64,000 nucleotides of DNA from CAVSWT01 sp963775245 (GTDB taxonomy: Bacteria; Bacteroidota; Ignavibacteria; Ignavibacteriales; Ignavibacteriaceae), in contig CAVZID010000014.1 of NCBI GenBank assembly GCA_963775245.1, positions 124,001 through 188,000 on the forward strand, read 5' to 3'. Below are positions 36,220-44,678 of this stretch, in pieces. A program made the position numbers and the translations under genes. The notes under the pieces were generated by a model, which ran no database searches, was not told where the DNA came from, and saw nothing but the letters and a program-made list of their open reading frames with translations. Each line of letters begins with the position of its first letter. The first letter of the stretch is position 1.

Positions 36220-37566
36220 TTAAACCAAAAAAAATATTGGTCATTGGAGGGAATGCTGCCGGGCCTGCCGCCGCTGCTAAAGCAAAAAGAGTTAATCCTG
36301 ATGCTGAAGTAACTATGTTTGAAGCAGGTGAATTTATTTCAACAGGTACTTGTGAATTACCTTATGTTTTATCTGGTGATATTGATAGCTATAAGAAATT
36401 AGTTATTTATGATCAAGAATCATTTAAAAAAGAGAAAGGTGTTACGGTATTAACAAAACATTTGGTTGAAAGTATAAATAAAAAAGAAAAATTTATAACA
36501 GTTAAAAACTTAAAGTTTAATGCTGAAAGAAAATATGATTATGATTCTCTTGTAATCGCCACAGGTTCAATTTGTAAGATTCCGCAACAATTTAAGGGCA
36601 ATTATCAAAAATGTTTTTACATTAAAGAACATTAATGATTTTATAAGAATTCAAAATTATCTGGATAAAAATAAAGTTGAGAATATAATTATTGTTGGAG
36701 CCGGGTATATCGGACTTGAAACTGCAGATGCATTGAAGAAAAATAATTATGGTATAACAATTCTTGAAAAAGAAACATTGCCGCTGCCTTCTTCTGAATT
36801 TGAAATACAAAAAAAGATTATTGAATTATTAGAGAAAAATAATATCCGTTTTTTGGGCGGCATAAATGAATATAAAACTATAATCGAAGATGATCTAATT
36901 AGAAAAATAAATGTAGAGGGAAGACTAATAGAATCTGATTTAATAATTTTGGCAACGGGGTTTTATCCAAATAATTCTCTCGCAAAAAATAGCCGAATAA
37001 AAATTGGCGAGTTTGGCGGAATTCAAATTGATAGATTATTAATGACTTCAGCAAATAATGTTTTTGCTGCGGGTGACTGTATTGAAATTTTAAATGCAGT
37101 TACTAATAAACCTTTCTATTTTCCAATTGCAACGGCAGCTCGTGATTTTGGACATATTGCAGGAGCAAATGCAGCCGGTGAATTTATCAGAGTTGAACCT
37201 GTTGTAAAAAATATTGCGTTTAAAATTTTTGATAAGTTTAATATTGAAGTTGGAATTTCATCAAAAGAGGCTGAACAATTAAAATTTAATTTTAAGGAAG
37301 TAAGTAGTACTGTTCCAAATTTAGTTCAAGTAATGCCGGAAAGCAGCGAAGTCTTTGGCGAAATAATTTACGAAGCAAATACAAAAAAAATCTTGGGTGC
37401 ATCTTTCTTAGGTGGACAAGAAGTTTCAGGTTACGGCGATTTAATTTCAGCTTTCATTAAAACTGATCAACCAATTCAAATGCTTGGAAAGATAAACTAT
37501 AATTATACACCACCACTTTCTCCTTTTACTAATTTGTTATCCGTGTTAGGAAGAAAGATAAAATAA
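36216..37566 (+). CDS. FAD/NAD(P)-dependent CoA-disulfide reductase-type oxidoreductase (frameshifted)
   Basis: An N-terminal FAD fold (KILVIGGNAAGPAAAAKAKR) is followed by a redox-cysteine segment (STGTCELPYVLSG). The open frame stops at 36635. Removing one base, most simply from the A5 run at 36607-36611, continues it as NVFTLKNINDF and then the NAD(P)-binding motif IIIVGAGYIGLETADAL. The second FAD motif (FAAGDC) and the dimerisation domain follow, to 37566. The corrected length of 449 residues is normal for CoA-disulfide or related pyridine-nucleotide reductases. A single-cysteine active site argues against glutathione-reductase types. The gene is translationally coupled to der. Confidence 0.8.
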
Positions 37567-37580
37567 TTTATGGAGAGTAA

Positions 37581-38219
37581 ATGAAAACAAAGTTTAAGAA
37601 TTTTTATTTAATTGATCATCCGCTTGTAAAGAGGGATGTTTCTTTAATGCGTGATCATTCTTCACAAGAAGTAATATTTAGGAGTGCAATAAAAAGAATA
37701 TCAACTGTTCTGGCTGTTGAAGTAAGTAAAAATTTTAACATAAAACCATATCAGGTCAAAACACCGCTGGAAATAACTGAAGGATTTAAATTAAACCAGG
37801 AGATTGTTTTGGTGCCGGTTTTAAGAGCTGGTTTAGGTATGGTTTCCGGTTTTGTTGATATTATTCCGGATTTAAAATTAGGGCATATTGGTATTCAGAG
37901 AAATGAAGAAACTTTACAGCCTGAAGTTTACTATTTTAAAACTCCGAAGCATATCAGTTCTTCAAAAGTAATTTTGGTTGACCCCATGCTTGCAACCGGG
38001 GGAAGCGCAAGTCAAGCATTAACTCACCTAAAAAATAATGGAGCTAAAGATTTAATTTTTGTTTGTCTTGTTGCAGCTCCAACCGGAATAAAAAAGATTG
38101 AAAAAGAACATAAAGATGTTAAAATTATTGGCGCTGCTTTGGATAGAGAATTGAATTCAAAAGGATATATTCTGCCTGGGCTAGGTGATGCCGGAGATAG
38201 AACGTTTGGTACACTTTAA
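37581..38219 (+). CDS. upp: Uracil phosphoribosyltransferase
   Basis: This 212-residue enzyme converts uracil and PRPP to UMP in pyrimidine salvage. The PRPP-binding loop VDPMLATGGSASQAL (about residues 133-147) and the uracil-binding C-terminus PGLGDAGDRTFGT are both present. The start context GGAGAGTAAATG is good. It lies 14 bases after the oxidoreductase gene. Its last bases overlap the start region of the next gene. Length matches the family. Confidence 0.95.
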   Translation: MKTKFKNFYLIDHPLVKRDVSLMRDHSSQEVIFRSAIKRISTVLAVEVSKNFNIKPYQVKTPLEITEGFKLNQEIVLVPVLRAGLGMVSGFVDIIPDLKLGHIGIQRNEETLQPEVYYFKTPKHISSSKVILVDPMLATGGSASQALTHLKNNGAKDLIFVCLVAAPTGIKKIEKEHKDVKIIGAALDRELNSKGYILPGLGDAGDRTFGTL

Positions 38220-39231
38220 AATTATTTTAGTTTTATTAATATCTTTTAATCTTTATTCCCAAACTTACCCAGTAAAAAAAGTTGATGAACTTTTACATAA
38301 AGGTATTGATAATATAATAAATCAAAACTACGAAGCAGCGGAAACCACATTTACTCAACTTTCGAATCAATATAAAGATATTCCTTTTGGAAATATTTAT
38401 TTGGCTGCTGCTGAAATTGCCAAATCATTTGATTATGCAGAAGACTTTGATGAAGATAAAATAGAAAACAATCTTGATAAAGCTGAAGAGATTTCAAAAA
38501 ATTTACTCGACAAAAATGATCTGAATGTTTGGAATTTATATTTCTTAGCATTAACTCAAGGGTATCGAGCTTATTATAATGCTTTAAAAGAAAACTGGCT
38601 TGCTGCTTTTGATGATGGATTCAGTTCTGTCTCTAATTTTGAAAAATGCTTGGATATCGATTCTACTTTTTACGAAGCATATTCTGCTCTCGGAACTTAT
38701 GTTTATTGGAAAAGCCGCAAGACTGAATCGTTAGACTGGCTGCCGTTTGTTAAAGATGAAACTAAAGATGGAATTAATTATTTAATTAAAGCCGTTAACA
38801 AATCATCTTACAATTCTTACCTTGCTGTAAATTCACTTCAATGGATTTACATTGATCAAAAAGAGTACAATAAAGCTATTGAACTGTCAGATTCTATTAT
38901 TTCTAAATATCCTCATAGTCGTTTTTTCAAATGGGCTTTAGCAAGGGCATATGAAGATGTGGATAAGAGGAAATCCATAAGTATTTACAATGAGATTTTA
39001 AACTCATATAATAATATAGACAATCTCAATAATATTAATATAATCATCTTGAAGCATTTAATTGCACAACAGTATGAACAATTAGGCGAAAAGCATAGTG
39101 CTTTAAAATTGTGTAATGAAATACTTAATACTAAACTGGATGATTATGAAGAATCAAAGCTGGAAAAAAGGCTTAAAAGAGTAAGGGATTTACGAAAGGA
39201 ACTTTTATCTGGGGATGATGGTTCTAAATAA
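38206..39231 (+). CDS. Exported TPR-like hypothetical protein
   Basis: About 341 residues. The frame opens at GTG 38185 or ATG 38188, but a TTG at 38206 gives a clean signal peptide (LVHFKIILVLLISFNLYSQ) and is preferred, although uncertain. The body contains degenerate TPR-like helical repeats (YEAAETTFTQLSNQYKDIPFG, YNKAIELSDSIISKYPHSRF). It overlaps the end of upp in a different frame. No catalytic motif is seen. A periplasmic location is inferred. Confidence 0.7.
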   Translation: MVHFKIILVLLISFNLYSQTYPVKKVDELLHKGIDNIINQNYEAAETTFTQLSNQYKDIPFGNIYLAAAEIAKSFDYAEDFDEDKIENNLDKAEEISKNLLDKNDLNVWNLYFLALTQGYRAYYNALKENWLAAFDDGFSSVSNFEKCLDIDSTFYEAYSALGTYVYWKSRKTESLDWLPFVKDETKDGINYLIKAVNKSSYNSYLAVNSLQWIYIDQKEYNKAIELSDSIISKYPHSRFFKWALARAYEDVDKRKSISIYNEILNSYNNIDNLNNINIIILKHLIAQQYEQLGEKHSALKLCNEILNTKLDDYEESKLEKRLKRVRDLRKELLSGDDGSK

Positions 39232-39303
39232 AATGAGTTAGTTTTTTTCAATTAAAATATTATATTAGCCTGAACGATTAGATACGAAGAATAAAAATAG
39301 AAT

Positions 39304-41484
39304 ATGAGCATAAACAATCCAAAACATAAAAAAATGCTGGATGATTTGCTGGAAGCATGCCGGGAGCATCTTCCAAGCGTGGATGAAGCTTTGATTACAA
39401 AAAGCGTTGAATTCAGCTTAGAAGCGCATAAAAATGATTTACGTGCATCCGGTGAGCCGTATTTTACTCATCCTTATGAAGCAGCTATGATAGTTGCAAA
39501 AGAAATTCCCCTGGATGATGTAACAGTAGCAAGCTGTCTCCTTCATGATGTTGTGGAAGACACTGATTTCAATCTTGATTTACTAGCAAAAGAATTTGGA
39601 AAAGAAGTTGCTGAAATAGTTGACGGCGTTACTAAAATTAGCGGCATATTTAAAGGACAAGAAATTACTCAAGCTGAAAACTACAGAAAAATGCTTCTCT
39701 CCATGGTAAAAGATGTTAGGGTAATTTTAGTAAAGTTTGCTGACCGGCTTCATAACATGAGAACTCTGGAATTTGTAAATCCTGAAAAGCAAAGGAGGAT
39801 TGCGCAGGAAACTCTTGAAATCTATGCTCCATTTGCTAACCGCTTTGGTTTGGGGCGTGTAAAATGGGAACTGGAAGATTTAGCTTTTAAATATTTGAAT
39901 AAAGAAGCGTACGAAGAAATCGCCCGAAAAATAAAAGCAAAAAGAAAAGAACGCGAAGCATACATCAAGAAGTTCAGCGATCCTATTAAAGAAAAGCTTG
40001 ATGAATACAACTTGAAGTATGAGATAAGTGGAAGGGCAAAACATCTTTATAGCATTTATAGAAAAATGGTTAGGCGAAATAAGCCGTTTGAAGAAATTTA
40101 TGATTTATTTGCTATTAGAGTAATATTAAATACTGAAAATAATAATGATTGTTATACATCCCTTGGAATTGTAAATCAAATGTACTTACCGGTTCCGGAT
40201 AGATTTAAAGATTATATTTCTATTCCTAAGACCAATAATTACCAATCAATTCATACAACTGTTGTAGGCCCAGAAGGAAGGTTGGTTGAGGTTCAAATTC
40301 GAACTTTAAAGATGCATGAAGTTGCAGAAAAAGGTGTGGCAGCTCATTGGCGTTATAAAGAAAACAAGTCCGCTTCAGATAAAGAATTAGAGACCTGGGT
40401 TAACTGGATTAGAGAAATATTTGAAAACGCTTCTAAGGATGATCCGCGTAAAGATTTACTTGAAAGTTTCAAGCTAAATCTATACCAGGATGAAATTTAT
40501 GTATTTACACCTAAAGGTGATTTAAGACGTTTGCCAATCAATTCAACTCCAGTTGATTTCGCTTTTGAAATCCATAGTAAAGTTGGAACACATTGTATTG
40601 GTGCAAAAATAAATGGTAAAATAGTTCCTTTGGATACAATACTTCACAGCGGTGATCAGGTTGAAATTATCACTTCAAAAAATCAGCATCCAAATAAAAA
40701 CTGGATAAAGTTTGTAACCACTCATAAAGCAAAGACTGCTGTTAAAAAATGGTTGAATAAAGAAGAAGAAGTTATTGTGGAAGCAGGTAAAGATATCTGG
40801 GAAAAGAAAATTAAAAAGCTGAAGTTATCTTTTACTCAAAGTGATATTTCTAAATTAATAACTAATTTGAAGTTTGAAAATAGTAAACAATTTTATAGTG
40901 CTTTAGCCCAAGGCAAATTAAATATTGATGAAATTTTAACTGCGACAAAAGAAAAAGAAAAGAAAGAACGTGCTCCAGTTTTAGAGTTTGATAATTTTGC
41001 CGACTTAGCAAGAGATGATATTGGAGGGATACTAGTTGACGGAAATAAATCTGATATTTTATATTCCTATGCGAAATGCTGTAATCCAATTCCAGGAGAT
41101 CCGGTTATAGGATATATAACAATTGGCGAAGGTGTAAAGATTCATAGAAAAACTTGTCCAGAATTGTTAAGAATTTCTGAAAAAGATCCAAGCAAATTAA
41201 TCCCGGTTCAATGGCCCGGTTCGGATAGTTCATTGTTTGTTGCAGGATTAACAATCATGGGAGAAGATTCCCCGGGAATTCTAAATGATATTTCACATAC
41301 TATAGTTTCCTATCAAAATACAAATATAAAATCTATAAATATTAATACTGACAATTCTACTTTTGAGGGAAGCGTTACAATATACGTTCGAAATCTTGAT
41401 CATCTTCATAGAGTTATTGACAGATTAAAAAAATTAAAAGGTGTTTATTCTGTTGAACGTTTTGAAAATTCAATGCAAACATGA
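39304..41484 (+). CDS. spoT: Bifunctional (p)ppGpp synthetase/hydrolase, RelA/SpoT family
   Basis: This 726-residue protein has the full Rsh layout. The HD hydrolase domain has H81-D82 in SCLLHDVVEDT. The synthetase domain (about 230-350) has RFKDYISIPKTNNYQSIHT and EVQIRTLKMHEVAEKGVAAHW. TGS (about 395-455) and a zinc-finger/RIS region with a CC motif (YAKCCNPIPGD) follow, and a C-terminal ACT domain ends the protein. Both active sites look intact, so it is probably the cell's bifunctional stringent-response enzyme. The stop codon overlaps the ruvX start. Confidence 0.93.
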   Translation: MSINNPKHKKMLDDLLEACREHLPSVDEALITKSVEFSLEAHKNDLRASGEPYFTHPYEAAMIVAKEIPLDDVTVASCLLHDVVEDTDFNLDLLAKEFGKEVAEIVDGVTKISGIFKGQEITQAENYRKMLLSMVKDVRVILVKFADRLHNMRTLEFVNPEKQRRIAQETLEIYAPFANRFGLGRVKWELEDLAFKYLNKEAYEEIARKIKAKRKEREAYIKKFSDPIKEKLDEYNLKYEISGRAKHLYSIYRKMVRRNKPFEEIYDLFAIRVILNTENNNDCYTSLGIVNQMYLPVPDRFKDYISIPKTNNYQSIHTTVVGPEGRLVEVQIRTLKMHEVAEKGVAAHWRYKENKSASDKELETWVNWIREIFENASKDDPRKDLLESFKLNLYQDEIYVFTPKGDLRRLPINSTPVDFAFEIHSKVGTHCIGAKINGKIVPLDTILHSGDQVEIITSKNQHPNKNWIKFVTTHKAKTAVKKWLNKEEEVIVEAGKDIWEKKIKKLKLSFTQSDISKLITNLKFENSKQFYSALAQGKLNIDEILTATKEKEKKERAPVLEFDNFADLARDDIGGILVDGNKSDILYSYAKCCNPIPGDPVIGYITIGEGVKIHRKTCPELLRISEKDPSKLIPVQWPGSDSSLFVAGLTIMGEDSPGILNDISHTIVSYQNTNIKSININTDNSTFEGSVTIYVRNLDHLHRVIDRLKKLKGVYSVERFENSMQT

Positions 41485-41906
41485 TTGAAGAAAATATTAG
41501 TAGAATTCTTGCAATAGATTACGGGGAAAAAAGAATAGGCCTTGCTCTTTCAGATCCAATGATGACTTTTGCTTATGCTTTTCAGACTTTAAACAATGAT
41601 AAAAATTTATTTAAAAACTTAAAACAAATTATTTCTGAAAAGAAAATATTAAAAGTAATTTTAGGACTGCCATATCAAGATGACGGAAAGCTTTCTTCAA
41701 ATGCAAATCAAATTTTAAAGTTTAAAGAAAAGCTCGAAACAGAGTTTCAAATTGAAATAATTTTAAGAGATGAGAGATATACTTCTGAGATTGCAAAGTC
41801 GTTAATAATTCAATCAGTAACCAAAAAATCAAAAAGAAGAGATAAAGGTTTAGTTGACAGAAATTCTGCAGCAATTATTTTACAGGAATATCTTGATGAG
41901 CAATAA
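41481..41906 (+). CDS. ruvX: Putative pre-16S rRNA nuclease / Holliday-junction resolvase YqgF
   Basis: This 141-residue RNase H-fold protein has the N-terminal ILAIDYGEKRIGLALSD with the first catalytic aspartate. VILGLPYQDDG, LRDERYTSEIA and a final D-containing segment (RRDKGLVDRNSAAIILQEYL) complete the YqgF pattern. The family matures 16S rRNA 5' ends. It overlaps the rsh gene by four bases. Confidence 0.9.
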   Translation: MIEENISRILAIDYGEKRIGLALSDPMMTFAYAFQTLNNDKNLFKNLKQIISEKKILKVILGLPYQDDGKLSSNANQILKFKEKLETEFQIEIILRDERYTSEIAKSLIIQSVTKKSKRRDKGLVDRNSAAIILQEYLDEQ

Positions 41907-41944
41907 AGCAGAGTTACAGAATATTTTAAACACGTGATTTCTAA

Positions 41945-41975
41945 TTGACATTTATAAAGTGTTAAAGTATTTTCG
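41945..41975 (+). promoter_or_regulatory. Candidate Bacteroidetes-type promoter for the shell-protein genes
   Basis: TTG (41945-41947) and TATTTTCG (41968-41975) are 20 bases apart. This resembles the -33 TTTG and -7 TAnnTTTG elements, with one mismatch in the latter. The first microcompartment gene starts at 42011 with GGGAGC before it. Confidence 0.4.
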
Positions 41976-42010
41976 AATAAACAATATTTTTCAAATGGGA
42001 GCACTAAATT

Positions 42011-42289
42011 ATGACACTTGACGCACTTGGAATGATTGAAACTAAAGGATTGGTTGGCGCTATAGAAGCCGCTGATGCCATGGTTAAAGCCGCTAAAGTT
42101 GAACTAATTGGAAAAGAAACTATTGGCGGCGGATATGTTACTGTTATGGTTCGGGGTGATGTTGGAGCAGTTAAAGCTGCAACAGATGCCGGAGCTGCTG
42201 CTGCGCAAAGAGTTGGTGAATTAGTGTCCGTTCATGTAATTCCACGCCCTCATGCTGAGGTTGAAACTATTCTTCCAAAAAAAAAATAG
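42011..42289 (+). CDS. Bacterial microcompartment shell protein (BMC-H)
   Basis: This 92-residue single-BMC-domain protein resembles PduA/EutM/CcmK. It starts DALGMIETKGLVGAIEAADAM and continues through VELIGKETIGGGYVTVMVRGDVG to VHVIPRPH. Such proteins form hexagonal tiles with a central pore; the pore loop lies near GKETIGGG. Length is typical. It is followed after nine bases by a second, extended shell gene, but no enzyme, BMC-P pentamer or BMC-T gene lies within the window, so the cargo is unknown. Confidence 0.93.
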   Translation: MTLDALGMIETKGLVGAIEAADAMVKAAKVELIGKETIGGGYVTVMVRGDVGAVKAATDAGAAAAQRVGELVSVHVIPRPHAEVETILPKKK

Positions 42290-42298
42290 AATAATATT

Positions 42299-43048
42299 AT
42301 GAGTTCAGCACTTGGAATGGTTGAAACTCGTGGATTAGTGGGAGCAATTGAAGCAGCTGATGCTATGCTTAAAGCAGCTAATGTTAAATTTGTTGGAAAA
42401 GAAAAAGTTGTTCCTGCTTTAATCACAATCAAGGTGATTGGAGATACTGCAGCAGTTAAAGCAGCAGTTGATGCCGGAGCCGAAGCAGCTAAAAGAGTAG
42501 GCCAGCTAGTTTCAGTTCATGTTATTCCTCAACCCGATGAACAGCTAAAAATTATTCTTCCGGGGATTGATGCTAAAGAAAAACCTCAAGGTAAAGATTC
42601 ATCTAAAACTGAAAAGAAAACTCCAGCACAAAAACCTTCAATAGAAGCTGAACCAAAGGAAGAAGTAAAAACTGTAATTGAAAAACCTGAATCAAAAGTA
42701 AAGAAAATTGAAAAAGTAGAAAAAGTTGAAGAAGCAGAACCTGTTAAAGTATCGACTTCATCTGCTATGACGAGTTCTTCTTCAGATACAATTGCCAGGT
42801 TAAGAAGAGAAGCTCTGGGAAACAAGGCTGTAAGTGAAAAAACAAAATCAATTCCTCTGAAACAAAAAGAAAAATTAGCAGAAAAAGAATTAAAATTTGA
42901 AAATCTGTCTTTGGTTGAAGTTGAAAATTTAAATGTTCATAAGCTTAGAAGATTAGCACGCAGTACCAATGGTTTCCCAATACAAGGAAGAGAAATATCT
43001 AGAGCGAATAGGAAAGAGCTTTTATACTATTTTAACAAGCTTAAGTGA
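42299..43048 (+). CDS. BMC-H shell protein with long C-terminal extension
   Basis: This 249-residue protein has a complete BMC domain (residues 1-90, SALGMVETRGLVGAIEAADAM) that closely matches the preceding protein. A Lys/Glu/Pro-rich, probably disordered linker covers about residues 95-155. A short helix (SSDTIARLRREALGNKA) follows, and then a C-terminal module VENLNVHKLRRLARSTNG to ANRKELLYYFNKL. The last 45 residues resemble a SAP/Rho-N-type helix-extended-helix nucleic-acid-binding motif by eye. EutK is a known precedent for a shell protein with a predicted nucleic-acid-binding tail. The gene pair is closed by a terminator. Confidence 0.85.
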   Translation: MSSALGMVETRGLVGAIEAADAMLKAANVKFVGKEKVVPALITIKVIGDTAAVKAAVDAGAEAAKRVGQLVSVHVIPQPDEQLKIILPGIDAKEKPQGKDSSKTEKKTPAQKPSIEAEPKEEVKTVIEKPESKVKKIEKVEKVEEAEPVKVSTSSAMTSSSSDTIARLRREALGNKAVSEKTKSIPLKQKEKLAEKELKFENLSLVEVENLNVHKLRRLARSTNGFPIQGREISRANRKELLYYFNKLK

Positions 43049-43073
43049 AACATAAATTAGCAGCAGATATTTA

Positions 43074-43101
43074 AACTCCACTTTAGGTGGAGTTTTTTTT
43101 T
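43074..43101 (+). terminator. Rho-independent terminator of the shell-protein pair
   Basis: AACTCCAC (43074-43081) pairs with GTGGAGTT (43087-43094) and runs into a T tract. It overlaps the upstream part of the next open frame, which shows that the latter starts at 43123. Confidence 0.88.
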
Positions 43102-43122
43102 AATTTTAAATTATATTTGTGC

Positions 43123-44037
43123 ATGAAAAAAAATGCTCATATCATTTTAACTGCGCTTGTCTTCTCAATTGTACTTTGGGGGTCAGTATCCTTATCAAAT
43201 GATTATTATGCAACAATTAATGTACCGCTAAGACTGGGGAACTTTCCAAGGGGATACACCTCAAGTACTAAATTGCCTCAAGATATTTCAGTTAGAGTAA
43301 AAGGCAAAGGCTGGAAACTAATTGCTTTAAATCTCGGGAGTGAATCTGATTATTATATATCTGCAAGAAAGGAAGGCGGAAAGCAAACAGTAAATTTGTT
43401 AAATTATGTATCTGATAATCAATGGCTTACATCAGGGCTTGAAGTAATTAATATATCTCCCGATACTCTCTCATTCTTGCTTGAAAAAGTAATTTCAAAA
43501 AAAGTTATAATTATCCCGGATTTAAATTTAAAGTTTAAATCCGGTTATGGATTGGCAACAAATATTGTAGTTAAGCCTGAAACAACTACGGTATCCGGCC
43601 CTGTATCAGAAATTAAAAAAATGGATAGCGTTCATACAAAAAATGTTTTATTAAATAATCTTGATGATAAAACTTTCAAGCTGATTGAACTTCAAGATTT
43701 TCCGGGAGTCAGTTATCAAAATAGTAAAGTTAGTATTTATTTAAATGTTCAAAAAATTGTTGATAAAAATATTTTGGACGTACCGGTCAATGTTGTCGAC
43801 GTTCCGAAAGATAGAACTGTAATTCTTCTTCCAAACAAAATTGAAATTGGAGTGCGAGGAGGAATTAATATATTAGCTAAATTGACAAAAAATGATTTTA
43901 ATTCTTTTGTAAATTATAGAGATGTTGTACTTGATACATTAGGAAGCATTGTTCCAAAAATAATTTTACCAGAAAATACTTTCCTGCTTTATTCTAAGCC
44001 TGAAAGACTTCGTTACGTAATTAAAAAGTTTAATTAA
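43123..44037 (+). CDS. YbbR-domain (CdaR-like) membrane-anchored protein
   Basis: About 304 residues, beginning MKKNAHIILTALVFSIVLWG (one N-terminal membrane helix). YbbR-like beta domains follow, recognised by VPLRLGNFPRGYTSS, PQDISVRVKGKG and the repeated DLxLKxxxGYxxxxxxxxPETTTVSGP pattern. In firmicutes CdaR modulates the diadenylate cyclase CdaA; no cdaA is next to it here, so the role is unassigned. An upstream extension to 43087 is rejected because it lies in the terminator. It precedes tmk by 14 bases. Confidence 0.8.
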   Translation: MKKNAHIILTALVFSIVLWGSVSLSNDYYATINVPLRLGNFPRGYTSSTKLPQDISVRVKGKGWKLIALNLGSESDYYISARKEGGKQTVNLLNYVSDNQWLTSGLEVINISPDTLSFLLEKVISKKVIIIPDLNLKFKSGYGLATNIVVKPETTTVSGPVSEIKKMDSVHTKNVLLNNLDDKTFKLIELQDFPGVSYQNSKVSIYLNVQKIVDKNILDVPVNVVDVPKDRTVILLPNKIEIGVRGGINILAKLTKNDFNSFVNYRDVVLDTLGSIVPKIILPENTFLLYSKPERLRYVIKKFN

Positions 44038-44051
44038 TAATAGAATCATAA

Positions 44052-44678
44052 ATGTTTATTACTTTTGAAGGAATAGACTTTTGCGGAAAGTCTACACAAG
44101 TTGAGTTATTAAAAAAATATCTGCTAGAAAATAAAAATGAAGTTGAAATAATTCGTGAGCCTGGCGGAACTGAAATTTCTGAAATAATTCGCCCTATCTT
44201 GCTTGATAAAAAGCATTATAAAATGTTCATGGAAACAGAGATATTTTTATTCTCTGCGGCAAGAGCTCAATTAGTTAGAGAAAAAATAAGACCTTACCTT
44301 GATAAAAATTATTTTGTAATTTCGGATAGATTTCATGATTCAACTACTGCATATCAAGGTTATGGAAGAGGAATTTCACTTGAGCTGGTAAACCATATCA
44401 ACAGCCTTGCTATTGGTGATACCATTCCAGATATAACTTTTTTTATCGACATCCCGGTTGATGAAGCTGAAAAAAGAAAGCAAGCCAAAAAAAGACTGAG
44501 CCTTGATAGAATTGAAACATCGGATTCGGAATTCTATAATAGAGTAAGAAATGGTTATATTTCAATTTCCGAAAATGAAAAAAGATTTATAAGAATGGAT
44601 GGGTTAAAATCCATTGAAGAAATTCATAATGAAATAGTAAAAGAAATTTTATCGTTTGAAAAAAAGGAAACCGTATGA
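44052..44678 (+). CDS. tmk: Thymidylate kinase
   Basis: This 208-residue enzyme phosphorylates dTMP to dTDP. The P-loop is FEGIDFCGKSTQ, with Cys in place of the more usual Gly or Ala before GKS. The DR(F/Y)H motif appears as SDRFHDSTTAYQG, and a lid-like segment (KRLSLDRIE) is present. EPGG (residues about 37-40) matches the family. It overlaps the downstream peptidase start by ATGA. Confidence 0.93.
   Translation: MFITFEGIDFCGKSTQVELLKKYLLENKNEVEIIREPGGTEISEIIRPILLDKKHYKMFMETEIFLFSAARAQLVREKIRPYLDKNYFVISDRFHDSTTAYQGYGRGISLELVNHINSLAIGDTIPDITFFIDIPVDEAEKRKQAKKRLSLDRIETSDSEFYNRVRNGYISISENEKRFIRMDGLKSIEEIHNEIVKEILSFEKKETV

Noticed and set aside
43087..43122. Upstream extension of the YbbR-type gene
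   Set aside because: It lies within the right arm and T run of the terminator of the preceding operon; the ATG at 43123 starts the membrane helix.
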